Shown: piece after piece, positions 49,763 to 57,635 of the stretch | How the letters are laid out: every line of letters begins with the position of its first letter | Numbering within the stretch: the stretch's first letter is position 1 | Source of the DNA: Nitrospirota bacterium | GTDB lineage: Bacteria > JACPQY01 | Assembly (NCBI GenBank): GCA_016180645.1 | Contig: JACPAV010000025.1 | Location: forward strand, 1 to 64,000 | DNA length: 64,000 bases | Reading direction: 5' to 3' | Program-made: the position numbers and the translations under genes | Notes under the pieces: generated by a model | The model's database searches: none | What the model saw: the letters and a program-made list of their open reading frames with translations, nothing else | What the model was told of the DNA's origin: nothing

Positions 49763-51400
49763 ATGCATACAGGCCGGCGCACTGGAAGGATTCCGGTCGC
49801 AGATCTTGAACAAGAGGCGGTAGGGGGGATCCTCCAGCTCATCTCGCATATCGGAGTCAAGGTCAGGCAGGACAGGAGGCCGAGGCGGGAGCGGGGGGGT
49901 GGGGGCATCGGGTGGGACCGCGTGCTGAGGGCCCGGCACGGGGGGGAGGAGGCCCGGATCGGGATTCGGATCGTACGAAGAGGCGAGCCGAGTGCTGTCC
50001 TCGAGGCGATCGGCGTGATTTCGCTCATCAGAAAGAGGCCGGGCGAGCATGCGACGCGGCCCATCATCTTCGCCCCGTCTCTGACGGAGCGGGCCATGGA
50101 GCTCTGCGACGAAGCGGATGTGGGCTACCTGGATCGCCTCGGAAACGTCGCGGTGCGATTTCTGAACGTGGTTGTGCAGAAGGAAAAGGAAAAAAGCATG
50201 CCCTGGCCCAGACGCGAGCTTCGGCATCTCTTCGCGCCCAAGACATCGAGGGCCATTCGGGTCCTGCTTACAGCCCCGGCCCGAGCGTGGACCCAGAAGG
50301 GGCTGGCGGACGAAGCGGACGTCAACATTGCCCTTGTCAACCGCTTGGTGAGACGGCTCAAGGTCGAGGGACTCGTCGCCCTATATCACAAGCGATGGAT
50401 CGTGACGGACCCGAAGACGCTCCTGGGAAGGTGGCTTCAGGCGTACGCCTTCGGGGACGCACATCTGAGCCTGCCCTGTTTCGATGTGCAAGGGGCGCAG
50501 GGACTCTACCGAGGTCTGCGGGATCTCGCCGAGAAGCGCGGGCTGCGGTGGGCCGTGACGCTCTACTCGGGCGCGAACATGCGGTCCCCCTTTACGACGG
50601 CGCAGGTCACGCATGTCTACATCGGGGGGGCGGACGTGCATGAAACGGCGGAGGCGCTCGAGTTGAGGCCGGTCGGGAAGGGTGCAAACGTGGTCCTCAT
50701 CGAGCCGGGGGATGAGGGTGTGTTCCACGGCGCACGGGAGATTGAGGGCGTTCCCGTTGTGTCTGATCTTCAACTCTACCTGGACCTGAAGACATCCGGA
50801 GGGCGGGCTGCGGAGCAGGCCGAGCACTTGGTGGAGAAGGGACTCGTGGCGGCCGCGAAAGAGTGCGCCGCCCCCCCCTTGGGGATCGTCCTGGGAGGCA
50901 TCCCTTCGGATGTGGGTGGAGAGGATGACGGCGCGCCCGGCGATCGGGCGGCGCAGGCGGTTTTGCTTGTCGAAAGGGAGATCGAGAAAACCATGACTCG
51001 GGGCAAGTCGCGGGGGAGTAGGAGAGCCGAATGGCTGCGCGCGACCTTGTGGCTCCTCCGCCTCCAAGCGGCGATGGAGGAGGACCGGAAGCATTTCCTC
51101 GAGTCGGCGGAGCGGATCGTGTCAACCGATACGGCGACCGACGCCTTGGAGGCGCGGGGACTCTTGGATGGAGCGCTGGTGTCGTATGGGCGGGCGCTGC
51201 GCAACGGCCTGAAGGCGAGGTGGGAGACGGATCCTCATGATCGTAAGCACTATCGGGCGGACTTTCAGCGGCAGCTGCGCCTTCTGTTGAACGTGGAGAG
51301 TCAGCCGACGTGGCTGAGGCCGTGGATCGAGCGTCTCAAGACATGGTCCGAAGACGAATCCCGCGGAGTGGGGGAGAAGGGCGATGGCGGAGCCGCGTAG
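49763..51400 (+). CDS. abiEi: AbiEi-like antitoxin/transcriptional regulator, enlarged
   Basis: A 545-aa protein, much longer than typical AbiEi antitoxins (about 200-280 aa). A winged-helix segment (WTQKGLADEADVNIALVNRL, VRRLKVEGLVALYHKRWIV, about 170-215) is the DNA-binding part, followed by an AbiEi-like C-terminal region (VTLYSGANMRSPFTTAQVTH, VYIGGADVHETAEAL, GVPVVSDLQLYLDL). The last about 150 residues (AEWLRATLWLLRLQAAMEED, LLDGALVSYGRALRNGLKAR) form an extra helical domain of unknown role. I place the start at ATG 49763, just after the palindrome, possibly on a leaderless mRNA; ATG 49733 or 49751 are alternatives. Overlaps the toxin gene by 17 nt. Confidence 0.75.
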   Translation: MHTGRRTGRIPVADLEQEAVGGILQLISHIGVKVRQDRRPRRERGGGGIGWDRVLRARHGGEEARIGIRIVRRGEPSAVLEAIGVISLIRKRPGEHATRPIIFAPSLTERAMELCDEADVGYLDRLGNVAVRFLNVVVQKEKEKSMPWPRRELRHLFAPKTSRAIRVLLTAPARAWTQKGLADEADVNIALVNRLVRRLKVEGLVALYHKRWIVTDPKTLLGRWLQAYAFGDAHLSLPCFDVQGAQGLYRGLRDLAEKRGLRWAVTLYSGANMRSPFTTAQVTHVYIGGADVHETAEALELRPVGKGANVVLIEPGDEGVFHGAREIEGVPVVSDLQLYLDLKTSGGRAAEQAEHLVEKGLVAAAKECAAPPLGIVLGGIPSDVGGEDDGAPGDRAAQAVLLVEREIEKTMTRGKSRGSRRAEWLRATLWLLRLQAAMEEDRKHFLESAERIVSTDTATDALEARGLLDGALVSYGRALRNGLKARWETDPHDRKHYRADFQRQLRLLLNVESQPTWLRPWIERLKTWSEDESRGVGEKGDGGAA

Positions 51401-52241
51401 CCCGGAAATAACGCGGGCCTTGGAGGAGGTTCTCGTCGAGATCCTGACGCACCTGGGCCGGTACGCCGAGCACATGGTGGTGGTTGGGGGGATGGGTACT
51501 TACCTGCTCATCCGGGACCACGTGGGGCCGGAGGGATACATCGGGACGCGGGACATCGATCTCTTGGTGAATCCCTCGGAGATCCCGGGGACGGTGTATG
51601 CGCGGATCAGCGAGATCCTGTCGGACCACGGTTTCCAGCAGAAGAAGGACCTGCTGGGAAAGCCAATCCCAAGCATTTTCGTGCGGACCAAACTCCTTCC
51701 CGGAGAGGGCGTTTGGGACGAGGAAATCGATTTCCTGGCTCCCGAGTACGGGGGGTCGGGCCGGAAACGGCGGCATCAGCGCGTGCAGGATCTTCTGGCC
51801 CGCAAGGTTCGGGGTGGAGACTTGGCGTTGGAGGGGGCGATGACGGTCCCTGTGCGGGGCGTGCTTCCCTCGGGTGCGCCGCAGACAAGATCCATCCGTG
51901 TCGCTTCGCCTGCATCGCTTCTCGTCATGAAGGCGGTCACGTTCGGCGATCGGAAGGAGGACAAGGACGCGTATGACATTGTCATGCTTCTGCGCCATGC
52001 TCCGGGAGGGCTGGATTCGGCGGTGGAGTACTTCACGGTTCATGGCTCACACGGTTTGGTGAGGGAGGCCGTGCGAGTACTGGAGGAGGCGTTTGGAGGA
52101 TCGGATTCGATCGGCCCGGCGGGGGCGGCATCCAGCATGGGGGCCACCGGCCCCGAGGTCAGAGCCCAGGATAGGCAGTTGGCGTTCGAGGTGGTGCAGA
52201 GGTTTCTCAAGCGTATTTGGAGGGGCGGAGGAGCGCCATGA
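51384..52241 (+). CDS. abiEii: AbiEii-like nucleotidyltransferase toxin
   Basis: A 285-aa protein of the AbiEii nucleotidyltransferase family, the toxin of type IV toxin-antitoxin systems. MVVVGGMGTYLLIRD (about 32-46) and GTRDIDLLVNP (about 53-63) give the GS/GG and DxD active-site pattern; EEIDFLAPE (about 113) supplies the third acidic residue, and DRKEDKDAYDIVMLL (about 190) is the conserved Lys/Asp-containing motif. AbiEii-type enzymes transfer nucleotides to tRNA 3' ends or similar targets, which is notable given the tRNA array 10 kb away. ATG 51384 lies within the end of the antitoxin gene, so the two are coupled. Confidence 0.83.
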   Translation: MAEPRSPEITRALEEVLVEILTHLGRYAEHMVVVGGMGTYLLIRDHVGPEGYIGTRDIDLLVNPSEIPGTVYARISEILSDHGFQQKKDLLGKPIPSIFVRTKLLPGEGVWDEEIDFLAPEYGGSGRKRRHQRVQDLLARKVRGGDLALEGAMTVPVRGVLPSGAPQTRSIRVASPASLLVMKAVTFGDRKEDKDAYDIVMLLRHAPGGLDSAVEYFTVHGSHGLVREAVRVLEEAFGGSDSIGPAGAASSMGATGPEVRAQDRQLAFEVVQRFLKRIWRGGGAP

Positions 52242-52539
52242 CTTGGATGGAGTGATGGGGGCCTTGCCGTTTTTGCGCGGCATGTTGGGCGCCGACTTCC
52301 CAGAGGGAACGCCCTCTCCCCATCCCAATCCCATCCAAAACCAAGAAGGAAAAAGAATCCATTGAAAGAGATTGCGAAGAAGAGGCCTGTTCCTCTGGGA
52401 AGCGTACACCCCGCAACATTTCCCCTGCCCTGTGGTAGGATCAGCCGGAGTGGAGAGAAAGAACGTGTCCCGTCAAACGGGAGGACGTGTCACCCCATGC
52501 AACGGGGCAAGCTGTCCCGCGTGATCGGAGGTCAACACA
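52242..52539. other. Intergenic leader with two small hairpins
   Basis: No gene supported. CCCGT-CAA-ACGGG (about 52470-52482) and CCCC-ATGCAA-CGGGG (about 52493-52507) lie ahead of the ribosome site GGAGG of the next gene. They may be a leader structure; no known riboswitch is recognised. Confidence 0.4.
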
Positions 52540-52743
52540 ATGATGACGGTGCCCAAGAAGGAATTCGTTGAAGGCTACTCCGTCTGGGTCGGCGACGACA
52601 CGCCGATCGATCTCAAGGTGAGAATTCTCGCCGCGATTGCGAGCTACCAGATGGGAATCAAAAGCATGGACAGAACGCTCAAGCTCTACGGAGAAAACTG
52701 GACCGCCCAGTTCGAGAGGGAAGGGGTGGTGAGATTGCAATAA
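52540..52743 (+). CDS. Small protein, 67 aa
   Basis: A short protein with a strong ribosome site (ATCGGAGGTCAACACA before ATG 52540; a second ATG follows at once). It contains VEGYSVWVGDDTPIDLKVRI and an amphipathic helix, then YGENWTAQFEREGVVRLQ. No signal peptide or membrane span, and no family recognised. It is followed after two bases by another small frame and probably shares its mRNA. I trust it because of the ribosome site and the sharp start. Confidence 0.68.
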   Translation: MMTVPKKEFVEGYSVWVGDDTPIDLKVRILAAIASYQMGIKSMDRTLKLYGENWTAQFEREGVVRLQ

Positions 52744-52745
52744 CC

Positions 52746-52856
52746 ATGGAACAGGGGCAACTGTTCAAACCCTCCGCCGACACGGTCCTTCCCACCGACG
52801 CGGAAAGCGAAGTGGAGCGCCCACTGCGGGATTTCGCGAAGATCCCCGCGGAATGA
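52746..52856 (+). CDS. Very small protein, 36 aa
   Basis: ATG 52746 lies two bases after the stop of the 67-aa gene, suggesting reinitiation. The product (GQLFKPSADTVLPTDAESEV, then ERPLRDFAKIPAE) is acidic and Pro-rich. It is followed within three bases by a hairpin (GCCGGA/TCCGGC, 52861-52878). No family recognised; a tentative call. Confidence 0.45.
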   Translation: MEQGQLFKPSADTVLPTDAESEVERPLRDFAKIPAE

Positions 52857-52860
52857 TGCA

Positions 52861-52878
52861 GCCGGACTTCCATCCGGC
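52861..52878. terminator. Short hairpin after the small-gene pair
   Basis: GCCGGA-CTTCCA-TCCGGC. It lies between the end of the plus-strand small genes and the end of a minus-strand gene, so it could serve as a two-way terminator; no U tract. Confidence 0.45.
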
Positions 52879-52895
52879 CGCATACCATCGCGATC

Positions 52896-53228
52896 CTACG
52901 CTGTGAGGGATCCAAGGCCCTCCGGACCGGTCATGGTCTGGAGAGAGTGGAGAATGTCCTTGGGGACAGGCAGGAGCTTCCCTCCCGCGAAGGCAAGCGT
53001 GATGCGCTCGTAGTCGGGGTAGAGTACGGCCGTGTGGAAGGATCGCCGCCTGTATGCAAAGAACTCGTCCATCGCCACCTGGAGGACTTCCTTGGGATCG
53101 GGGGCGTGGATGGTGAACGCGACGCTGAACGGTCCGAGGTCGCGCCCGTGATGCCTGGCGGTGTAGGGAATCCTCACGAGGGAGCGAGCGGGCGCCTTCG
53201 CTTCGAGCTTCGCCATGGCGAGATCCAT
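52896..53228 (-). CDS. Hypothetical protein, 110 aa
   Basis: A minus-strand protein with no family I recognise. It has a mixed strand/helix pattern: SLVRIPYTARHHGRDLG, FSVAFTIHAPDPKEVLQVAM, DEFFAYRRRSFHTAVL, then YERITLAFAGGKLLPVPKDI. It looks like a small folded alpha/beta protein. Divergent from the 53387 gene with a 158-nt spacer that should hold both promoters. ATG 53228 is the first start; an internal ATG four codons in is equally possible. Confidence 0.58.
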   Translation of the reverse strand: MDLAMAKLEAKAPARSLVRIPYTARHHGRDLGPFSVAFTIHAPDPKEVLQVAMDEFFAYRRRSFHTAVLYPDYERITLAFAGGKLLPVPKDILHSLQTMTGPEGLGSLTA

Positions 53229-53386
53229 TGTAACCTGCCGACAGGGTCGGTGGAAGTGGAAAAGGGGTATTGCAACGGTTTCCGAAGTGGGTTACAAGTG
53301 CGGGGCTTTGCGACCTGCCTCCAAGAGTAGTTATAACCAATGGGGAGAGGCTGGAGCGAGAGCAATGGAATGAAGGAGGATGATTC

Positions 53387-53812
53387 GTGGCAAAACCAAA
53401 GAGAAAGAAAGCCAGGGGCAAGGTCATCCTGGCAGGTGAGTACGCGCGCAAGTCACTAGCCGCGCTCAGACCGTCGTCGATCAACGATCTGGTCAAGAAA
53501 GTGAAGGCCGTCACTGGGCGCAGACTCGCGTTTGCAACGGCGAAGGCCCTGTATCAGGAGTTCCGATCCAAGGTGGGCGCTTCGGCCCCGGCAGACGAAA
53601 GGCCGGCACCCCGGCGGATCCCTCGACCAACCCGTCGGGCGGTGTCACCACAGAACGGCGAGCAGTACTTGGTGGTGACGAGGGACCGGGGCTTCAGGCT
53701 TGAAGTCCTGCGCTACATGGACAAGGGGCAGGCGGAGAGAAAGGCAACCGAGATGATCGGAGCGGGGCGAAAAACGCGCGTCCTGGTCGCGAACCTGAGA
53801 GAGGAGGAGTGA
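53387..53812 (+). CDS. Basic small protein, 141 aa
   Basis: GTG 53387 follows GGAGGATGATTC. The N-terminus is strongly basic (KPKRKKARGK). A helical domain follows (YARKSLAALRPSSINDLVKK, VTGRRLAFATAKALYQEFR), then a Pro/Arg linker (PAPRRIPRPTRRA) and a small C-terminal domain (GEQYLVVTRDRGFRLEVLRY). No family recognised. The basic head and linker suggest nucleic-acid binding. It stops one base before the next gene's ATG, so it leads a compact three-gene run of small basic proteins (to 54338). Confidence 0.66.
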   Translation: MAKPKRKKARGKVILAGEYARKSLAALRPSSINDLVKKVKAVTGRRLAFATAKALYQEFRSKVGASAPADERPAPRRIPRPTRRAVSPQNGEQYLVVTRDRGFRLEVLRYMDKGQAERKATEMIGAGRKTRVLVANLREEE

Positions 53813-53813
53813 G

Positions 53814-53969
53814 ATGGCACAGAAAAAGCCTTTTGGCGGCATGACAATCGACTTTGGAGGCCGCAAAGAAAGTATTGAGAGCGTCTTCGGAACGGGGGCT
53901 CTCAAGCCCAGCGACATGACGAAGAAGCTCTGGTCCTTCATCAAGTCCAAGAAGCTCATCAGGAAGTAG
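53814..53969 (+). CDS. 51-aa protein with a SWIB-like C-terminal motif
   Basis: ATG 53814 lies one base after the previous stop and behind GAGGAGG. The product contains TGALKPSDMTKKLWSFIKSK, matching the central helix region of SWIB/MDM2 domains (typically KPSEL..KLWEYIK). It is far shorter than a full SWIB domain (about 75 aa), so it is either a minimal version or a remnant. SWIB-type proteins are rare in bacteria and known mainly from Chlamydiae and a few others. The similarity is read by eye. Confidence 0.55.
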   Translation: MAQKKPFGGMTIDFGGRKESIESVFGTGALKPSDMTKKLWSFIKSKKLIRK

Positions 53970-54020
53970 TCGCCTTTTCGGTCCGAGAGGACCGCCGGGG
54001 TACTGAACCGATTCTCTGGG

Positions 54021-54338
54021 TTGAAGAGCACAAGTAAGAGCCGGCGGCGGCCTGTCCCCACCGCGCCGCTGGGGGCGGCTGGGCCGGCAACGAGGGAAAC
54101 CGTCGAAGCGCGGCTCAAGGCGGCGGCCGACCGTATGGTATGGGCTCTGGAGTCGGCGCTCAAGGTTGCGGCGGCGCCTCGTGACAAGCGGAAAGCGCGG
54201 AAGATTCTCCGGATAGCCCGCCACCTCAAGAAGAGCGCCTACAAGGCGCTGGGTGAAGTCGCGCCCGAGGTCGATCGTCCCACGCGAGTCGAAGGCTTCA
54301 AGAAGCCGCTCAAGGCGCTATCGCGCAAACTTCAGTAG
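54021..54338 (+). CDS. Small Lys/Arg-rich protein, 105 aa
   Basis: A very basic, Ala-rich protein (STSKSRRRPVPTAPLG; MVWALESALKVAAAPRDKRK; RIARHLKKSAYKALGEVAPE) that resembles histone H1-like or other DNA-compacting bacterial proteins in composition only. TTG 54021 is the first start and has no strong ribosome site; an internal ATG (about 54135) is possible. It follows the SWIB-like gene by 51 nt on the same strand. Confidence 0.5.
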   Translation: MKSTSKSRRRPVPTAPLGAAGPATRETVEARLKAAADRMVWALESALKVAAAPRDKRKARKILRIARHLKKSAYKALGEVAPEVDRPTRVEGFKKPLKALSRKLQ

Positions 54339-54392
54339 GATCCGACGTCTTGGCGCGATCGGAAGGGATCGGGGCATTCCGCCGCTCAAGCC

Positions 54393-54456
54393 ATGATCCC
54401 ACCACCTGTCACCAAGTCGAAGACTTGCCTTTCGGCAGTGACAGGTGGTGGGATGA
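54393..54456. repeat. Repeat family B, copy 6 (intergenic, short)
   Basis: ATGATCCCACCACCTGTCAC ... GTGACAGGTGGTGGGATGA. The shortest complete copy; its spacer contains the same AAGTCGAAGACTTGCC block as copy 4. Confidence 0.93.
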
Positions 54457-54650
54457 TTGACAAACCACCTTTCGTTGGTACGATGCAGTGACGGCATTGG
54501 GGGTGGAGTGATGACGATGAACACGCCGACAGAAGAGTCTGGGCGATGCGGATCCCGGATGACGGGACGCGCGTCCGAAGTGAGCCAAATCGGCCATGGG
54601 CGGAGTCGTTGGCGGAGGTTGGAGTGTCCAACTTCCGAGTAGAGATGCAT

Positions 54651-54696
54651 GGCGCGGGCCCCGTTCGCTCCCCGTTCCTCGCAGGGGGCCCGCGCC
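54651..54696 (-). terminator. Repeat family E hairpin, copy 2 (terminator-like)
   Basis: Reverse complement matches 49201-49247 nearly base for base (GGCGCGGGCCCCCTGCGAGG, then GGGGAGCGAA, then GGCCCGCGCC). Confidence 0.7.
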
Positions 54697-54742
54697 TCTT
54701 CCTTCCTGACCCCGTCGCCCTCGCCCACGTGACGGCCTTCCC

Positions 54743-54949
54743 ATGAGAGCACACATCCTTTCCGGACCAAACTCCGCGACTTGGCGAACATGCGCGCGTT
54801 GCCATGTGACCCTGCTGGGCGGCGGTTTTCGCTGCCGACACTGCCGGATGCTCTTGCCAAGCCTGAACAGGCGGAGCGGCATGCTCACGTTCGTTCTCCT
54901 CGCACTTTCAACGCTCGCTGTAGCTCTGGCCTTACGCAGCCAGGGCTGA
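54743..54949 (+). CDS. Small zinc-ribbon membrane protein
   Basis: A 68-aa protein with two CxxC pairs (TCARCHVTLLG and FRCRHCRMLL, a small zinc ribbon) followed by one membrane span (LTFVLLALSTLAVALAL). Similar small zinc-ribbon/TM proteins are common and mostly uncharacterised. A diverged second copy with a shifted frame lies at 60109-60322. It is convergent with the minus-strand nucleoside hydrolase-like gene, leaving 12 nt between the stops. Confidence 0.65.
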   Translation: MRAHILSGPNSATWRTCARCHVTLLGGGFRCRHCRMLLPSLNRRSGMLTFVLLALSTLAVALALRSQG

Positions 54950-54961
54950 TCCCCCACCACC

Positions 54962-56011
54962 TCAGGGGCGCGACAAAAGATCCATGAACAGCTGCTTGAA
55001 CCTCTCTGTGTCCAGATCCTCCCAAACCGTGACGGGAGAACGCCCATCCGATTCCTGCAGGACGACGGTTCTGCCCCAGTCCTCCGACCCTGGGTCCGTG
55101 ACGATGCGGATGAACCGGGTGGAGCTTTTTGTGAGAAGAGAAGGATCGAGTTCGCACAGGATGCCGATCGAACCGTAGGGATAGAATCCTCCCGCCACGG
55201 CCTCCATGATCGAGAGCCACGAAGAGGCGCGCTCGGTGAGGAATTCGGCAAGAAGCGTTCCACTGGATTCGAGCCTCTCGAAATCGGCCCGCGTGACGAC
55301 GGTATCCATCGTGATGTCCAGGGGGACGAGGACCGCTCGTTGCGCGTTCCGGAGGACGTACTCCGCGGCCTGCGGGTCGAACCCCACGTTTGCCTCCGCC
55401 CGGAACCGGAGCGGCACGTTGCCCGCGACGTCCACGGCCCCGCTCACGATGATGAGTCTCCCAAGATTCCCCGCGAAATCCGGATCCGCCATCATGGCCG
55501 TTGCAATATTGGTGAGGGATCCCTGGGCGAAGAGCGTAATGGCCCCCGGATGCTCTTTCACAACCGCGACGAGAAACCGCGAGGCCTCCGTCTCCTCCCC
55601 CAGCCGGCTCGCCCGATCGGCGCCCGCGTAGACGGGGACCTTCGCGTGGCCGGCCACCGAGAGGACCTCTTTGGCCACACGGACTTCATCGTTCAGCGTC
55701 CCGTTCCCGAAGACGATCGTGAGTCCGAGGAGCCTCACGTCCTCCCTTCTCGTGAGGACGGCAATGTCGAACCCGTCATCCACCTCCGAGATCGGGGTGA
55801 GGTCGATCGTGGGATCGGAGTCCATCACGACGAGCCGCCGGTCGTCCGGAGCGTTCTCCTGGCAGCAGGTGAGAGCGAGAATTCCGATTGCGGCGCAAAG
55901 AAAGGAAGCTGTGAGCCGGTCACGCCAACGGCGTGCCTGCCCGGATGATCCCTGCATCGGAACGGCGCGGGACGGGGCTTCAGAACGCGCGTCCGCCGGC
56001 CGGCGGATCAT
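54962..56011 (-). CDS. Nucleoside hydrolase-like lipoprotein
   Basis: A 349-aa protein of the inosine/uridine-preferring nucleoside hydrolase fold. The hallmark Asp cluster near the N-terminus appears as VVMDSDPTIDLTPISEVDDG (about 62), followed by AVLTRREDVRLLGLTIVFGN. ITLFAQGSLTNIATAM is the usual substrate-pocket helix and VPLDITMDTVV carries the later conserved stretch. The Asp cluster is less compact than the standard DTDPGxDDA, so activity is uncertain. A signal and lipobox (AAIGILALTCCQEN, about 47-52) suggest it is exported and anchored. ATG 56011 lies at the edge of repeat B, whose arm (GGTGGTGGGATGA on this strand) provides the ribosome site. A later start at an internal ATG is possible. 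Confidence 0.78.
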   Translation of the reverse strand: MIRRPADARSEAPSRAVPMQGSSGQARRWRDRLTASFLCAAIGILALTCCQENAPDDRRLVVMDSDPTIDLTPISEVDDGFDIAVLTRREDVRLLGLTIVFGNGTLNDEVRVAKEVLSVAGHAKVPVYAGADRASRLGEETEASRFLVAVVKEHPGAITLFAQGSLTNIATAMMADPDFAGNLGRLIIVSGAVDVAGNVPLRFRAEANVGFDPQAAEYVLRNAQRAVLVPLDITMDTVVTRADFERLESSGTLLAEFLTERASSWLSIMEAVAGGFYPYGSIGILCELDPSLLTKSSTRFIRIVTDPGSEDWGRTVVLQESDGRSPVTVWEDLDTERFKQLFMDLLSRP

Positions 56012-56092
56012 CCCACCACCTCCCACAGGCCGCAGAGCGGCCTCGGATCTAGCGGCTCGCTTGGCGAGCCGGTGGGAGGTGGTGGGATCATA
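56007..56092. repeat. Repeat family B, copy 7, supplying a minus-strand start codon
   Basis: Full palindrome ATCATCCCACCACCTCCCAC ... GGGAGGTGGTGGGATCAT. The left end gives the ATG (56011) of the nucleoside hydrolase-like gene; the right end overlaps the 3' end of the SEC-C gene. Confidence 0.92.
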
Positions 56093-57635
56093 GGCCGGCG
56101 CGGCTCAGAAGCCTGCGCACGGCGTCCACCCCGACTTCCAAATCCGACTTGGACAGAATCCGGTCGATCGTGTGGGGCCTAATCTCTGTCTCCACCTTGG
56201 CGCGAGCCCGATCGGTAAGCTCTTGCGAAACGGCGAGGTCCTTCGCGGCCGTTCCGATCTTGTCCGCCTGTTCCTCCGTGAGCGGCACGGCCCCCCAGCG
56301 CCTGAGCTGCTCCCTGTAGAGGCCAAGGTAGTAGAACCTTTCTTCAAGAACGTTTTCCATCCTTGAGACCAGAGCGTCATCCAGCGAACCCGGCTTGCGG
56401 CTCCCTTCGAGAATGATGCTGAAGAACTCCCGGCTGTCGGAGGCGAGGCGCTTCAAGTTGGATGCGACGGGGTCGAGCATTTCGAGCGGCTGGAACTGGG
56501 GATCTCCTTCGGGCGGCTTCCAGCGGCCGGAACCGGCGCGTGATGGCGTGGGGCCCGCGGCCTTGTTGCGGATCTCCTGTCCGCCTTGGCGGAACGCGGG
56601 TAGGCTCGCCGATTTGGTGGCGGTCCGGCAGCAGAACTTGTATTTCTTGCCGCTCCCGCAAGGGCAGGGGGCGTAGACATCGCCTGGAGGCATGCCGACC
56701 CCAGGCGTCACGTCCCGCCCTTTCAGGAGGTCTTCGGGAGCGAAACCGAGATTGTCCAGGTCGAGGTTCCCGTCGGCAAAATCACCCGCAAGGACGGAAC
56801 TGAGCGACCCCAGCATGGACTCGCTCTCCTTGCGCATCTGGTCCAGACGGTCTGTACCCACCCGGTGGAGGAGATCGTTGAGCGGCCCCCGGTTGCCGTT
56901 TTCCGCCTCGCGGCACGCCGCGTTGAACTCGTTCGAGATCTCGCCCCACTTTTCGCGCCACGCGGCCATGAGACCATCGCGATCCCGCACGCGCTCCTCG
57001 TGTGAGGAGGGACTCGCGACGGTTTCGGCAGGAGGCGTGAACGAGAGATCGAACCGCGCCCGTTCTTTCGCGTCGCCCAGGAGCGACGTCAGGAACCGGC
57101 TGCGGGCCGATCGGCCGACCTCCCGGAAGCCCTCGAAGGCCTTGGGAGAAAGATCCCGAACGTGTGCGAAGACGCGCGAGACCTTAAGGATGCCCTCCTG
57201 GACCGACGCGAGAACGCGGGCCATGTCGTCCCACGATTCTCGAATGAGGTCTTCATTGATTTCGGGCATCGTGGCCTCGGCGAAACCGAGCCGCCTGCGG
57301 ATCGCGGGTGGGGCCAGGATCGGGTAGACCCCCATGCGCTTCATGACGAGTTTCAGGCGGAAAGAGAGCATTTCCGTCAGGCCGAAGGCGAGGTCAACCC
57401 ACTCGGTGAACTTTCCGACTGATTTTTCGCGCTCCAACCGGAACCACTCGGAAGCATGCGGATACTCGTCGCGCGTGACGACCTTCTCCCCGGCAGGATC
57501 GGAACGCTTGCCGACCTCGGTGATGGCGAGACCGCGTGTCCGCGCGTCATCGAGGAGTTTGTCCAGGTGGGCGAAGACGAGAGGGAGATCCTCCTCGGTC
57601 ACGACCAAGTTGCGCGCGGGACACTTTTCAGCCAC
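56088..57635 (-). CDS. SEC-C motif protein, unknown function
   Basis: A 515-aa protein with a SEC-C zinc motif in the middle (CPCGSGKKYKFCC, about 322-336), a metal-binding module shared with SecA and many uncharacterised proteins. The flanking parts are helical: WVDLAFGLTEMLSFRLKLVM, RESWDDMARVLASVQEGILK, FEGFREVGRSARSRF and, near the end, RMENVLEERFYYLGLYREQL. The protein at 60773-62227 shares these landmarks but lacks the SEC-C motif, so the two are diverged paralogs. I start at GTG 57635, behind GGAGG; the frame upstream runs into the divergent glycosidase gene. Its stop lies in repeat B. Confidence 0.72.
   Translation of the reverse strand: MAEKCPARNLVVTEEDLPLVFAHLDKLLDDARTRGLAITEVGKRSDPAGEKVVTRDEYPHASEWFRLEREKSVGKFTEWVDLAFGLTEMLSFRLKLVMKRMGVYPILAPPAIRRRLGFAEATMPEINEDLIRESWDDMARVLASVQEGILKVSRVFAHVRDLSPKAFEGFREVGRSARSRFLTSLLGDAKERARFDLSFTPPAETVASPSSHEERVRDRDGLMAAWREKWGEISNEFNAACREAENGNRGPLNDLLHRVGTDRLDQMRKESESMLGSLSSVLAGDFADGNLDLDNLGFAPEDLLKGRDVTPGVGMPPGDVYAPCPCGSGKKYKFCCRTATKSASLPAFRQGGQEIRNKAAGPTPSRAGSGRWKPPEGDPQFQPLEMLDPVASNLKRLASDSREFFSIILEGSRKPGSLDDALVSRMENVLEERFYYLGLYREQLRRWGAVPLTEEQADKIGTAAKDLAVSQELTDRARAKVETEIRPHTIDRILSKSDLEVGVDAVRRLLSRAGL

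Larger units (their letters stand above)
54339..54742. other. Intergenic region with repeats B and E
   Basis: Repeat B (54393-54456) and reverse repeat E (54651-54696) occupy much of this stretch. The small frames between them have no support. Confidence 0.6.
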
